Source: Nocardia shimofusensis NBRC 100134 (GTDB lineage: Bacteria; Actinomycetota; Actinomycetes; Mycobacteriales; Mycobacteriaceae). From it: DNA of 64,000 bases. The notes beneath the pieces were generated by a model. That model was given only the letters and a program-made list of their open reading frames with translations, ran no database searches and was not told the DNA's origin. Shown here piece by piece: positions 1 through 7,832 of the stretch (the stretch's first letter is position 1; every line of letters starts with the position of its first letter). Where the stretch lies: the NCBI RefSeq assembly GCF_001613125.1, contig NZ_BDBT01000014.1, forward strand, positions 1 to 64,000. Reading direction: 5' to 3'. Position numbers and translations under genes: made by a program.

Positions 1-85
1 TGGCGGCCAGGCCGATGCCCGCGGCCAGCGCGCCGCGCAGCACGTCGCGGCGGGTGGGTCCGCTAGCGGTTCGCTTGTCATCCAT
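1..85 (-). CDS. Tat-exported protein, N-terminal fragment
   Basis: Only the first 28 codons are inside the window; the gene runs off the left edge. The translation carries a twin-arginine signal: T-R-R-D-V-L-R (residues about 11-17) followed by an Ala/Gly/Leu-rich hydrophobic stretch, as in folded cofactor-binding proteins sent out by the Tat system. An AGGAG element sits just upstream of the ATG. The start overlaps the last 8 bases of the FAD oxidoreductase gene upstream, so the two are probably translationally coupled and may act on related substrates. The mature domain is not visible, so no function is proposed. Confidence 0.7.
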   Translation of the reverse strand, partial: MDDKRTASGPTRRDVLRGALAAGIGLAA

Positions 86-1493
86 GTCGCTCTCCTGAAC
101 AGACGGCGGTCGGAGTCGTGGTCACAGCGGTGGCCGGGGAATGCGGCAGCTGCCGACCGGCCATGACGCCGCGGGCCTGCCACCAATCGGAGACCAGATC
201 GCGCGCCTCACCGGCGACATCGGCGAGCACCGGGGTGACGGCGGGAAAAGAACGGCGCAGCGCGCGGACGGTGAGCTCGACGCTGCGGGCCGGTCCGAGG
301 ATGTCGGAGGGTCGCTTGGTGCGGGAGAAGATTGCGGTGACCTGCGAGGCGAGCCCGCGGTCGGTGGCGGCCTTGCGGTACAGCTCGATCTCGAGGGAAT
401 TCATCGCCGTGCCACGCGCGAGCCGATTGGTCCACTGGAAGATCTCCAGGCACTCGGCCACCCGCTTGTGCTCCCAATCTCGCAGTAGCGCATCGAGTTC
501 GGCGCGATCGTCGAGGACCGGGGCCGCCATCTCGCCCAGCAGCCGCCCGTAGCGCAGTGCGTCGCGAATGCCCTGTGCGGTGACCGGGTCCTTGAAGTGG
601 CCCGCGTCTCCGGCCAGCGCCCAACCGGGCCCCGCCGCGTGCCGGAAATACGACTCGATCCCCGTCGCCGAGCGCACCCGGCCGACCCGCTCACAGCCGG
701 ACAGCCGCTCGGTCAGTCCGGGAAGTCGTTGCAGCGCCTCGGTATAACGGCGTTCGGCGACACCGGGGCGCGACTTCTCGGCGGAAGCGGGCGGCTGCAC
801 CAGGCTGAGCACCAAGCCCTCCTCACACGGAAAGGCAGTGCCGAGATCCGCGCCCTCGCGCCATTGCGCGGCGACGTGCCGCCACGAGTCCGCGGCATCG
901 CGCCAGTACGCGAAGAAGCAATCCCGCCCGCTCGGAACCGTCAGCCACGGTGTCTCGGCGCCGGTCAGCCGGGCGACCGTGCTGCGCCTGCCGTCCGCGC
1001 CGACCACCAGCGCGGCGCGCAGATCGTGCGTGCCCGCGGCATCGGTGTAACGGACACCGACGCAACGCCGCCCCTCCCAGAGCAGTTCCGCTACCCGCGA
1101 CCCCTCGCGCACCTGCGCGCCGGCCGCCCGCGCGGTGTCGACGAGCGCGGCGTCGAGACCGGTGCGCCGCACGCACAGTGCGTAGTCGATGCCGTCGGCC
1201 GGAGTGAAATCCGAGTGGACGCCCACTCCGGATCCCGCCGCGAAGGCGGACCGCAGTTCCGGTGCGCCGATCTCTCGCACTCGCGCCAACGCGCCCACCC
1301 GGCCCAACTCGGCGACCGTCGCCGGCCACAGCAGGTGGGTGGACAACGTGTCCGAGGGAAATTTCGCGGCGTCGAGGACCACCACGGAGCGCCCGGCGCG
1401 CGCGAAGGCGACCGCGGCCGCGGACCCGGCGCAGCGCGCGCCCACCACGATGACCTCGGTTTCTTCGCTCTGCGCGGCGGGCGAGCCGTCCAT
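78..1493 (-). CDS. FAD-dependent oxidoreductase (geranylgeranyl reductase/monooxygenase-like)
   Basis: A 471-residue flavoprotein. The N-terminus has a Rossmann FAD-binding fold with a GARCAGSAAA variant of the GxGxxG loop (about residues 18-27), a DG motif (VVGADGRRS, about 163-171) and a C-terminal GD motif (ALAGDAGHFKDP, about 292-303). These three together define the p-hydroxybenzoate hydroxylase/geranylgeranyl reductase-type fold; cytoplasmic. The substrate cannot be told from sequence. The start was placed at the ATG at 1493, preceded by GAGGGG, because a farther upstream start would lie inside a palindrome at 1517-1533. It is divergent from a TetR gene that probably controls it, and its stop overlaps the start of the Tat-exported protein. 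Confidence 0.85.
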   Translation of the reverse strand: MDGSPAAQSEETEVIVVGARCAGSAAAVAFARAGRSVVVLDAAKFPSDTLSTHLLWPATVAELGRVGALARVREIGAPELRSAFAAGSGVGVHSDFTPADGIDYALCVRRTGLDAALVDTARAAGAQVREGSRVAELLWEGRRCVGVRYTDAAGTHDLRAALVVGADGRRSTVARLTGAETPWLTVPSGRDCFFAYWRDAADSWRHVAAQWREGADLGTAFPCEEGLVLSLVQPPASAEKSRPGVAERRYTEALQRLPGLTERLSGCERVGRVRSATGIESYFRHAAGPGWALAGDAGHFKDPVTAQGIRDALRYGRLLGEMAAPVLDDRAELDALLRDWEHKRVAECLEIFQWTNRLARGTAMNSLEIELYRKAATDRGLASQVTAIFSRTKRPSDILGPARSVELTVRALRRSFPAVTPVLADVAGEARDLVSDWWQARGVMAGRQLPHSPATAVTTTPTAVCSGERHG

Positions 1494-1516
1494 CGGAACC
1501 CCTCGGTCACCTAGTC

Positions 1517-1533
1517 TCGGACACACTGTCCGA
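1517..1533. promoter_or_regulatory. Palindromic operator candidate, TCGGACA-CAC-TGTCCGA
   Basis: Perfect inverted repeat with 7-bp arms and a 3-bp spacer, 24 bp upstream of the FAD oxidoreductase start and between it and the divergent TetR gene. Size and place fit a TetR-family operator; binding is inferred. Confidence 0.6.
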
Positions 1534-1567
1534 TTATGGTGAGGTCGGTCCGGCCGATTGTCAACAA

Positions 1568-1581
1568 CCGCACATGTGCGG
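1568..1581. promoter_or_regulatory. Second palindrome, CCGCACATGTGCGG
   Basis: Perfect 14-bp palindrome without spacer, 74 bp upstream of the TetR start. Its sequence differs from the 1517-1533 palindrome, so it is either a second site for another protein or a structural element. Confidence 0.4.
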
Positions 1582-1654
1582 GCAGAATGGGCGACATGCA
1601 GTCATTCGGCCGATCGGGGCGGCGCCGGGGCGCCGGCAATGCGACGGGCGCCCG

Positions 1655-2299
1655 ATGGCGTCACTGACCCGGGTCCGGAAGACCGCGCGTAAATCGGACG
1701 ACGATCGGCGCGCGGAATTCGAGCAGCGCGTCCTGGCCGCTGTGGAGGAACTGCTCGCCGACGGGACGCCGTTCACCGAGATCGCGGTGCAGCGGATCGC
1801 CGCGGCGTCCGGGTCGGCGCGCTCGACGTTCTACCGCTACTTCCCGGACAAGAGCAGGCTGCTCGTCCGCATGGCCGAGCTGGCGACCGCGGATCTGTTC
1901 CGCGCCGCCGAATACTGGTGGCAGGACGAACACGCCGACGAACAGGCCGGAGTCGTCGCCGCGATCGGCACCATGATCGCCGGCTTCCGTGAGCACCGTT
2001 TCCTGTTGCTGGCCTTGGCCGAGGTCGCCTCCTACGACCGCGACGTCGGCCACTACTGGCGCAGCCGGGTGGCGGCCTTCGTCGAGATCGTGCGCGCCCG
2101 GCTGGAATCCGAACGCGAGGCGGGCCGTGTCGATCCGGGCATCGATCCGGCCGCGACCGCGGTGGTGCTGACATCGATGGTGGAACGTTCTATCGCCACG
2201 GCCTTCGCGAGGGATTCCGGTCCCGACGACGAAGCCATGGCCAGGGCGCTCGGTCGCGCGATCTGGCTGATCGTCTACGGTGACGCGCCGGACCGCTGA
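1655..2299 (+). CDS. TetR/AcrR family transcriptional regulator
   Basis: A 214-residue protein with an N-terminal TetR helix-turn-helix at about residues 41-65 (FTEIAVQRIAAASG followed by STFYRYFPDKSRLL) and an all-helical ligand-binding C-terminal domain with no recognisable ligand signature. Length is typical for the family. The ATG at 1655 was chosen because homology-like sequence begins shortly after it; the upstream in-frame extension is low-complexity and covers the palindromic region. It is transcribed away from the FAD oxidoreductase, with palindromes between the two, the usual layout for a local repressor. The ribosome-binding site is weak, so the exact start is uncertain. Confidence 0.85.
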   Translation: MASLTRVRKTARKSDDDRRAEFEQRVLAAVEELLADGTPFTEIAVQRIAAASGSARSTFYRYFPDKSRLLVRMAELATADLFRAAEYWWQDEHADEQAGVVAAIGTMIAGFREHRFLLLALAEVASYDRDVGHYWRSRVAAFVEIVRARLESEREAGRVDPGIDPAATAVVLTSMVERSIATAFARDSGPDDEAMARALGRAIWLIVYGDAPDR

Positions 2300-2342
2300 G
2301 GAGATCGCGCGAAAACGGTTGTCTCGCAGCGTAGCTCGCTCA

Positions 2343-2906
2343 TCAGCCGCGCGGCTCCACCAAGCGCCGCGCCGCCAGCACGATGGCCTCGCGCTGAGCC
2401 GCCCGGCTCGCCTCGTCGGTGGCCTGCACGGCATGGGTGGCCGACGTGCGGGCCATGTCGGTGAGAATGCGCAGCAGTGTGATCGGATGGAATTCCGTGG
2501 TCACCGTGCCCGCGGCCTGGCCGCGTCTGACCTCGGCGAGCTTCGGCGCGACCTCGGCACGCAGTATCTCGACGACGGCTTCGTGCGCGGCCGGCTCGAG
2601 ATCGGCCCAGGCCTGTAGCCGGGCGTTGTCCGGGTTGGCCATGAAGTGGTCGAACAGCCGCCCGACATAGCCGGGCAGATCATCGGCCGACAGCGCTGTC
2701 TCCGCGGTGGTCTGCGCCGCCCACCGCTGGGTCACCGCCGCGTACAACTCGTCCTTGCCGGGGAAGTAGGCGTACAGGCGGTCCTTGCTGGCCCGCGCTG
2801 CCATCGCGATGCGGTTGATACGCGCGCCCGCCACGCCGAACTCGGCGAACTCCGCCTTCGCCGCGGCGAGAATCCGGTCCCGGGTGGCCTCTCCTGCTGC
2901 ACGCAT
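2343..2906 (-). CDS. TetR family transcriptional regulator
   Basis: A 187-residue repressor-type protein. The HTH lies at about residues 26-49 (GVAGARINRIAMAARASKDRLYAYFPGKDEL), followed by a helical C-terminal domain. A start nine codons farther upstream (2933) is possible, but that codon lies inside the 18-bp palindrome at 2925-2942, so 2906 is preferred. Divergent from the DUF4334/alcohol dehydrogenase pair, which it probably represses together with itself. It ends tail-to-tail with the TetR gene at 1655. Confidence 0.85.
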   Translation of the reverse strand: MRAAGEATRDRILAAAKAEFAEFGVAGARINRIAMAARASKDRLYAYFPGKDELYAAVTQRWAAQTTAETALSADDLPGYVGRLFDHFMANPDNARLQAWADLEPAAHEAVVEILRAEVAPKLAEVRRGQAAGTVTTEFHPITLLRILTDMARTSATHAVQATDEASRAAQREAIVLAARRLVEPRG

Positions 2907-2924
2907 GGCGCTGATCCTAGCTTG

Positions 2925-2942
2925 CCGAACCATTTGGTTCGG
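2925..2942. promoter_or_regulatory. TetR operator candidate, CCGAACCA-TT-TGGTTCGG
   Basis: Perfect 8-bp inverted repeat with a 2-bp spacer in the divergent region between the TetR gene (start 2906) and the DUF4334/ADH operon (start 3032). GGTTCGG appears again at about 2955, possibly a weak half-site. Binding is inferred from position and symmetry. Confidence 0.65.
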
Positions 2943-3031
2943 ATATATCGTCGGGTTCGGATGCGCCGGGCAGCCGCCGCGATAGTCGACGGCGGCGGCA
3001 GCGGAGCCGATACTGTGCGGAGGTAGGGACT

Positions 3032-3517
3032 GTGACGACCGATCGGATCGACTGGCGGGTGCTGCGCGAGGTGGGCGAGGGCGTCTCGCCCCGCGATCTG
3101 GACCAGCTCTGGTCCCAGCTGCCCACCGCGCGCGCCGAGGACATCCTCGGGCAATGGCGCGGCGCCGCCTTCCGGACCGGCCATCCGCTGTGCAATGCGC
3201 TGGCCGCCAGTCGCTGGCACGGCAAGCATTTCCTGGCGCTCGACGACGCCAAGCCGCTGATCTGCCGTGACGACGAAGGCGCGCTGTTCTCGAATATCGA
3301 GCTCGGCCAGGGCGAGGCGACGCTGTGGAACATCGAGTTCCGCGGCGAGGTCACCGCGACCATGGTCTACGACGGGCGCGCGGTATTCGACCACTTCAAG
3401 TGGCTCGACGAGAACACCCTCATGGGCATCATGAACGGCAGGCCCGAGCTGGTGCTCAGCCGCGGCGAGCACTTCTACTTCCTGCTCGAGCGCGACCTCG
3501 ACCGGGGCACGGCCTGA
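3032..3517 (+). CDS. GXWXG/DUF4334 domain protein
   Basis: A 161-residue protein with the signature G-Q-W-R-G (residues 40-44) followed by AAFRTGHPL, as in the GXWXG domain, and a C-terminal part of the DUF4334 type. The biochemical role of this family is not established; members are small, probably soluble and beta-rich. GTG start with GGAGGTAGGG just upstream. Its stop overlaps the start of the zinc alcohol dehydrogenase (TGATG), so the two are co-translated and likely serve one pathway, presumably oxidation or detoxification of an alcohol or aldehyde under control of the divergent TetR. Confidence 0.8.
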   Translation: MTTDRIDWRVLREVGEGVSPRDLDQLWSQLPTARAEDILGQWRGAAFRTGHPLCNALAASRWHGKHFLALDDAKPLICRDDEGALFSNIELGQGEATLWNIEFRGEVTATMVYDGRAVFDHFKWLDENTLMGIMNGRPELVLSRGEHFYFLLERDLDRGTA

Positions 3518-4611
3518 TGACCACCGTCACGACCGCCGCGCTCTCCCGTGATCCGGGGGAGCCGTTCAGCCTGGAGCAGGTGACCCTGGACGGGCCGCGG
3601 GCGAACGAAATCCTGGTGCGCATCGTGGCGTCCGGCATCTGCCACACCGATCTGGTCAGCCGCCCCGCCGGTTCGGCCCAGCGGCCGGTGCTGCTCGGTC
3701 ACGAGGGGGCGGGCATCGTCGAGGAGGTCGGTGCGGAGGTCGTCTCGGTGCGTCCGGGTGACCACGTAGTGCTCACCTTCCGGCACTGCCGCGACTGCCG
3801 CAACTGTGCCGCGGGGCGTCCGGCCTACTGCCTGAAGGCGAACGCGCTGAACACCTTCGGCAGCCGTTCCGACCGAACGCCGCGGGTCACCGTGGACGGC
3901 GCGCGCGTGCTCGACGGCTTCTTCGGCCAGTCCAGTCTCGCGGGCTACGCGCTGTCCACCGAGGACAACACCGTCGTGGTCGACCCTTCGGTGGATCTCG
4001 CGCTCGCCGCGCCGTTGGGCTGCGGCTTCCAGACCGGTGCCGGTGCGGTGCTCAATGTCCTGAACCCGCAGGGGGATTCCTGGCTGGCGCTGTTCGGCGC
4101 GGGCGCGGTCGGGATGGCCGCGCTGCTGGCGGCCGACACCGTCGACGGGCTGCGCACGGTCGTGGTGGAGACCTCGCCGCGGCGTCGCGATCTCGCTGTC
4201 GAACTCGGTGCGGCCGAAGTGATCGATCCCGCCGAGGGCGACACGGTGGAGCGGATTCGCGCACTCACCGGAACCGGGGCGGCGCACGCCGTGGACACCA
4301 CCGGCATTCCCGCGGTGCTCGGCGACGCGGTGCGCGCGCTCGCGGTCGGCGGAACGGTCGTCGCGCTGGGGCTCGGCTCGGGCACTCCGCCGGTGGATGT
4401 GCGCGATCTGGTGATGAACGGCAAGAGCATTCGCGGCTGCCTCGAGGGCGATTCCGTGCCGTCGGTGTTCATCCCGCGGCTGCTGGAGCTCTATCGCGCC
4501 GGCCGGCTTCCGTTGGAGCGACTGGTATCGGTCTATCCCAGCGCCGAGATCGATAGCGCGCTGAACGACCAGCGCGCGGGAAAGATCGTGAAGCCCGTGT
4601 TGCGCTGGTGA
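3517..4611 (+). CDS. Zinc-dependent NAD(P) alcohol dehydrogenase
   Basis: A 364-residue medium-chain dehydrogenase. Catalytic zinc ligands are visible: C42 in CHTD, H62-E63 in GHEGAG and C169 in LGCGFQTGAG. The four structural-zinc cysteines are at about 91, 94, 97 and 105. The cofactor Rossmann loop is FGAGAVGM (193-200). The GCGFQTGAGAV segment is characteristic of class III/aryl-alcohol dehydrogenases, so an aromatic or long-chain alcohol is plausible. The ATG overlaps the DUF4334 stop. Probably derepressed by the ligand of the TetR at 2343-2906. Confidence 0.9.
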   Translation: MTTVTTAALSRDPGEPFSLEQVTLDGPRANEILVRIVASGICHTDLVSRPAGSAQRPVLLGHEGAGIVEEVGAEVVSVRPGDHVVLTFRHCRDCRNCAAGRPAYCLKANALNTFGSRSDRTPRVTVDGARVLDGFFGQSSLAGYALSTEDNTVVVDPSVDLALAAPLGCGFQTGAGAVLNVLNPQGDSWLALFGAGAVGMAALLAADTVDGLRTVVVETSPRRRDLAVELGAAEVIDPAEGDTVERIRALTGTGAAHAVDTTGIPAVLGDAVRALAVGGTVVALGLGSGTPPVDVRDLVMNGKSIRGCLEGDSVPSVFIPRLLELYRAGRLPLERLVSVYPSAEIDSALNDQRAGKIVKPVLRW

Positions 4612-4629
4612 CATCGCGGTCGGGCTCGG

Positions 4630-4660
4630 GCGGGGCGTCGGTGCGATACCGGCGCCCCGC
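4630..4660. terminator. GC-rich hairpin between convergent genes
   Basis: GCGGGGCG pairs with CGCCCCGC and the stem continues through TCGGT/ACCGG (one G-T wobble), giving a 13-bp stem with a 5-nt loop. It sits between the alcohol dehydrogenase stop and the convergent small gene, and could act in both directions. No clear U-tract follows on the plus strand. Confidence 0.55.
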
Positions 4661-4662
4661 TC

Positions 4663-4926
4663 TCATTCGTCGTCCAGGCCCGCCGATAGGTAGGCCGCCG
4701 CTGCCAGCCATTGCCTGCAGCGTGGTCCGTGCACCTCGTGCACCTGGAGGATGTCGCGGGCGCGACGATAGGTCAGCCCGTTCGGCTCGGTCGTGCAGTC
4801 GGCAGCGGCGATCTCGGTGAACATCCTGGCGCGCAGGGTGTCCGCGCGGGCCGGCAGCATGTCGGTTCCCGTACCGGTCGCGGCACCGATGCCGGCCGGG
4901 TACGGGGTTCGCAATGGTTGGCTCAT
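4663..4926 (-). CDS. Small hypothetical protein (87 aa)
   Basis: I do not recognise a family. The protein is soluble-looking, starts MSQPLRTPYPAG and has a C-terminal half with C and H residues (RRARDILQVHEVHGPRCRQW). The ATG at 4926 has a good GAGGGCGG element; an in-frame ATG at 4971 lacks one. About 150 bp upstream lies an inverted repeat plus an ATGCAAGTACATC motif that recurs upstream of another small gene at 8138 in the same relative orientation. This places it with the DUF397/XRE neighbourhood. It may be a developmental or stress accessory protein, but no function is claimed. Confidence 0.6.
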   Translation of the reverse strand: MSQPLRTPYPAGIGAATGTGTDMLPARADTLRARMFTEIAAADCTTEPNGLTYRRARDILQVHEVHGPRCRQWLAAAAYLSAGLDDE

Positions 4927-5056
4927 CGGACCGCCCTCGCCTGTCGCGATGGGGAGGCGATTCTCACGCATCGGTGTCGTGACGGACGGACACCGAAATC
5001 GAAGTCGCGCCTACGGGTTCGGCGCACCTCCCCGGTTGATGTTTGCCGGAAGTTTA

Positions 5057-5087
5057 TGCATCTGTCGCTTACAGATGCAAGTACATC
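5057..5087. promoter_or_regulatory. Inverted repeat TGCATCTGT-N5-ACAGATGCA with GTACATC
   Basis: Perfect 9-bp arms (5057-5065 and 5071-5079). The right arm runs into ATGCAAGTACATC (5075-5087), which is repeated exactly at 8267-8279. It lies upstream of the minus-strand gene starting at 4926 and just past the methyltransferase stop. Candidate regulator site. Confidence 0.5.
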
Positions 5088-5177
5088 CGAAAGGATTCCG
5101 GGCGGTCTGGAAATGACGAGGCCGCCGTCCGTTCGGACGGCGGCCTGCGTTGTGCCGCAAGAAATTCCGGTGACGCG

Positions 5178-5975
5178 TCAGGGCTTGCGCGCGACGCCGC
5201 CGTACGCCGAGATCGGCCTGACCTCGCCCACCTGGGTGGCGTCGGGACGCCACTCGGTGATGGAGCTGAATCCGGGCTCGACGAACTCCAGGTCGTCGAA
5301 GACGGCGCGGATCTCGTCCTGGGTGCGCGCGGTGTACGGGACGCCGCCGGTCTCGGCGTAGTTCTTGCACAGCGCGACGTAGTTGGGGTTGTCGATCGTG
5401 CCGTCCCACATGACGAGGTAGCTGCCGGAGGGCACCGCGGCGAGCACGGTGTCCACGATGCGGCGCAGTTCGTCGTAGGTCTTGGCATGGCCGAGCACGC
5501 CCATGAACATCACGGCGACCGGCTCGTTGAAGTTGAGCACGTTGCGGGCGTCGGCCACGATCTGATCGGCGTCGTGGAAGTCGCAGTCCACGTAGGTGGT
5601 CACGCCTTCGGGGGTGGTGCTGGTCAGCAGCGCGCGTGCGTGGGTCAGCACCAGCGGATCGTTGTCGACGTAGACGACCTTGGTCTCGGGGGCGATGCCC
5701 TGGGCGACCTCGTGGGTGTTCTGCATGGTCGGCAGGCCGGTGCCGATGTCGAGGAACTGACGGATGCCGACCTCGCCGGCCAGATAACTCACGGCGCGGA
5801 TGAGGAACTGTCGCGACTGGACCGCCATGGTGGTGATGTCGGGGTCGACCTCGATGCCCGCGTCGCCTGCGACCCGGTCGATTTCGTAGTAGTCCTTCCC
5901 GCCCATCCAGTAATTCCAGATGCGCGCGGAATGCGGGATATCGGTCCGGATCAAGGGTGCGTTGGTTTCGGGCAT
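5178..5975 (-). CDS. SAM-dependent methyltransferase, Methyltransf_19/DUF574 family
   Basis: A 265-residue protein of the actinobacterial SAM_MT_54 type. Its diagnostic N-terminal segment RIWNYWMGGKDYYEIDR (about 18-34) is present, followed by the SAM-binding loop FLDIGTGLPT (74-83) and the acidic strand-2 end VVYVDNDP (100-107). Substrate unknown for the family; such genes are abundant in spore-forming or differentiating actinomycetes and often sit near XRE/DUF397 pairs, as here. The ATG at 5975 has GAGGAG upstream; a longer in-frame extension to 6155 has no family similarity. GTACATCCGA at 6083-6092 matches the repeat found upstream of two nearby small genes. Confidence 0.88.
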   Translation of the reverse strand: MPETNAPLIRTDIPHSARIWNYWMGGKDYYEIDRVAGDAGIEVDPDITTMAVQSRQFLIRAVSYLAGEVGIRQFLDIGTGLPTMQNTHEVAQGIAPETKVVYVDNDPLVLTHARALLTSTTPEGVTTYVDCDFHDADQIVADARNVLNFNEPVAVMFMGVLGHAKTYDELRRIVDTVLAAVPSGSYLVMWDGTIDNPNYVALCKNYAETGGVPYTARTQDEIRAVFDDLEFVEPGFSSITEWRPDATQVGEVRPISAYGGVARKP

Positions 5976-6082
5976 TGTGTACGACTCCTCGGACGAGCTC
6001 GGACGAGCGATGTACTTCGTGGTGGACGCACCATCCCGCTGCGGCGCGCCGGATAATCGGCGCGGGCGTGTCGCGAATATCG

Positions 6083-6092
6083 GTACATCCGA
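6083..6092. promoter_or_regulatory. GTACATCCGA motif upstream of the methyltransferase
   Basis: Ten bases identical to 5081-5090, embedded in ATCGG-TACAT-CCGAT, about 108 bp upstream of the methyltransferase start and in the same orientation relative to its gene. Part of the local motif family. Confidence 0.35.
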
Positions 6093-6265
6093 TGTTGCTC
6101 TGTGACAGTACAAGATTCGTGCGCCCCGAGCGGTGCGGATGCGATAGCTGAGCACGCCCGTACCGGACAGTCTTCAACCGGTGTAACAAAGCCGACCGGT
6201 AGGTCCGAAAAAGATTGTCGCACAACGCCACACGCGGCGAACTCCGTGCTATCGTTCGCGCGGCG

Positions 6266-6301
6266 GTGCAGATGCAAGAACGTTTGAGTTTGCATCTGCA
6301 C
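6266..6301. promoter_or_regulatory. 12-bp inverted repeat GTGCAGATGCAA-N12-TTGCATCTGCAC
   Basis: A perfect 12-bp inverted repeat with a 12-bp spacer, 46 bp upstream of the DUF397 gene. The arms share AGATGCA/TGCATCT with the repeat at 5057-5079. Such long symmetry in a promoter suggests an operator for a dimeric regulator; the adjacent WhiJ-like XRE protein is the obvious candidate. A hairpin in the leader transcript is the alternative. Confidence 0.6.
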
Positions 6302-6346
6302 AACCGACTCGTACGAATCTCTCGCACTGCGCACAGAGGAGTGGAT

Positions 6347-6571
6347 ATGTCGGAGAACAAGGCGCACCGTGTCACCGGTGCTTGGCGCAAGAGCTCGTTC
6401 AGTGGCCCCAGCGGCGGCAACTGCGTCGAACTGGCCGAGGCGACCGATGGTCGTGTGGCCCTGCGTAACTCGCGTGACCCCGAAGGTCCGGTCGTCTTCT
6501 ACACCCGCCCGGAGATCGACGCGTTCGTTCGCGGCGCGAAGGCGGGAGAATTCGACGATTTGACTAACTGA
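6347..6571 (+). CDS. DUF397 domain protein
   Basis: A 74-residue protein with the family hallmark G-A-W-R-K-S-S-F-S-G (about 10-19), then GGNCVELA, a VALRNSRDP segment and a C-terminal FVRGAKAGEFD. DUF397 proteins are small partners of WhiJ-like XRE regulators in Streptomyces and relatives and are thought to modulate them; the biochemical role is not settled. GAGGAG precedes the ATG. The XRE gene follows 146 bp downstream on the same strand, the standard pair order, and a 36-bp inverted-repeat block lies in the promoter. Confidence 0.92.
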   Translation: MSENKAHRVTGAWRKSSFSGPSGGNCVELAEATDGRVALRNSRDPEGPVVFYTRPEIDAFVRGAKAGEFDDLTN

Positions 6572-6717
6572 AAGGTAACATTGGGATCAATGCGGTGAGT
6601 CCTGCGACGCCGAGCGGATGCCAGGGGGTTCGCCATGGCTGTAACGCTCAGCTGTTCTTGGCGCGACGACGTATGTGACACACTGGTGGGCAAACTCGAG
6701 TATCGGAGACGAGCTCA

Positions 6718-7617
6718 ATGATCGCAGATCCCAATGCGCAACCTCACGACGGCGGCCGTGCGCCTCGACCGGCTGCGGAACGTGGTCCGACCGTGTTGCG
6801 GATCGCGCTCGGCGGTCAGCTGCGAAAGCTACGGGAGAGCTGCAATATCACCCGCGAGGCAGCGGGTGACGCGATCCGCGGCTCGCATGCCAAGATCAGT
6901 CGTCTCGAGTTGGGGCGAACGGGTTTCAAGGAACGTGACATCCGGGATCTCCTCACTCTCTACGGTGTCACGGATCCCGCCGAGCGCGAGGCCTTCCTCG
7001 ATCTCGCGCGGCGGGCGAACGAGCCGGGGTGGTGGCATCGCTACAGCGATCTGCTTCCACAGTGGTTCGGCACGTACCTGGGGCTGGAACAGGCGGCCAG
7101 CAAGATTCGCACCTACGAGGCGCACTTGGTGCCCGGCCTGTTGCAGACACCGGATTACGCAAGGGCGGTGCTCGCACTGGGAAGCGACAACGCGGACACC
7201 GACCGACGGGTAGCCGTCCGTCGGCGCAGGCAGGACATTCTGCGCCGTACCGATCCACCGATCGTGTGGGCCGTCATCGACGAGGCCGCGCTGCATCGGC
7301 CGGTCGGCGGCTCGCGGGTGCATCTCGAGCAGATCGAGCATCTGATCGAGTACTCCGATCTGCCCAATGTGACCGTGCAGGTCCTGCCGTATTCGGCGGG
7401 TGAGCACGCCGCCGCGGGGAGTTCGTTCAGCATCCTGCGTTTCGCGGAGGCGGAACTGCCCGACGTGGTGTACCTGGAGCACTTGACCAGTGCGCTGTAC
7501 CTGGAACGCAGCCAGGATCTGGCGCTGTACCGCTCGGTGATGGATCGCCTGAGTGTGCAGGCGATGGCTCCGGATAAATCGCGCGAGTGGCTGAAGGATT
7601 TCGCCACCCGCTTGTGA
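6718..7617 (+). CDS. WhiJ-like XRE-family regulator with DUF5753 domain
   Basis: A 299-residue protein: an XRE helix-turn-helix at about 33-68 (LGGQLRKLRE through KISRLELGRTGF), then a DUF5753 domain with the usual landmarks EPGWWHRYSDLLPQWFGTYLGLE, VPGLLQTPDYARA and the C-terminal VVYLEHLTSALYLE. The family includes developmental regulators such as Streptomyces WhiJ. It is paired with the DUF397 gene just upstream and followed by a strong intrinsic terminator. A closely similar paralogue, without a DUF397 partner, lies at 10206-11129. Confidence 0.92.
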   Translation: MIADPNAQPHDGGRAPRPAAERGPTVLRIALGGQLRKLRESCNITREAAGDAIRGSHAKISRLELGRTGFKERDIRDLLTLYGVTDPAEREAFLDLARRANEPGWWHRYSDLLPQWFGTYLGLEQAASKIRTYEAHLVPGLLQTPDYARAVLALGSDNADTDRRVAVRRRRQDILRRTDPPIVWAVIDEAALHRPVGGSRVHLEQIEHLIEYSDLPNVTVQVLPYSAGEHAAAGSSFSILRFAEAELPDVVYLEHLTSALYLERSQDLALYRSVMDRLSVQAMAPDKSREWLKDFATRL

Positions 7618-7631
7618 TCCGCTGACAACAG

Positions 7632-7679
7632 ACAACTGTGGCCTGTCCGGAACGATCCCGGGCAGGCCACAGTTGTTTT
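7632..7679 (+). terminator. Intrinsic terminator after the XRE gene
   Basis: ACAACTGTGGCCTG pairs perfectly with CAGGCCACAGTTGT (14 bp); the stem extends five pairs (one G-T wobble) to a 7-nt loop, and TTTT follows at 7676-7679. It begins 15 bp after the XRE stop. Confidence 0.9.
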
Positions 7680-7832
7680 CGTCGCTGATCCGGGCCGAAC
7701 CAGGGCCCGAGCCGAGAGATCACCACTCGGCAGGCACCGGACAGCAATCCTTCGGCTGCGCCGTCGTACGGCGGCTCGATCCACCGGCCCGAACGCGCCG
7801 ACGCTCGCGTGGCGTGGTGCGGGCCGGTGATG

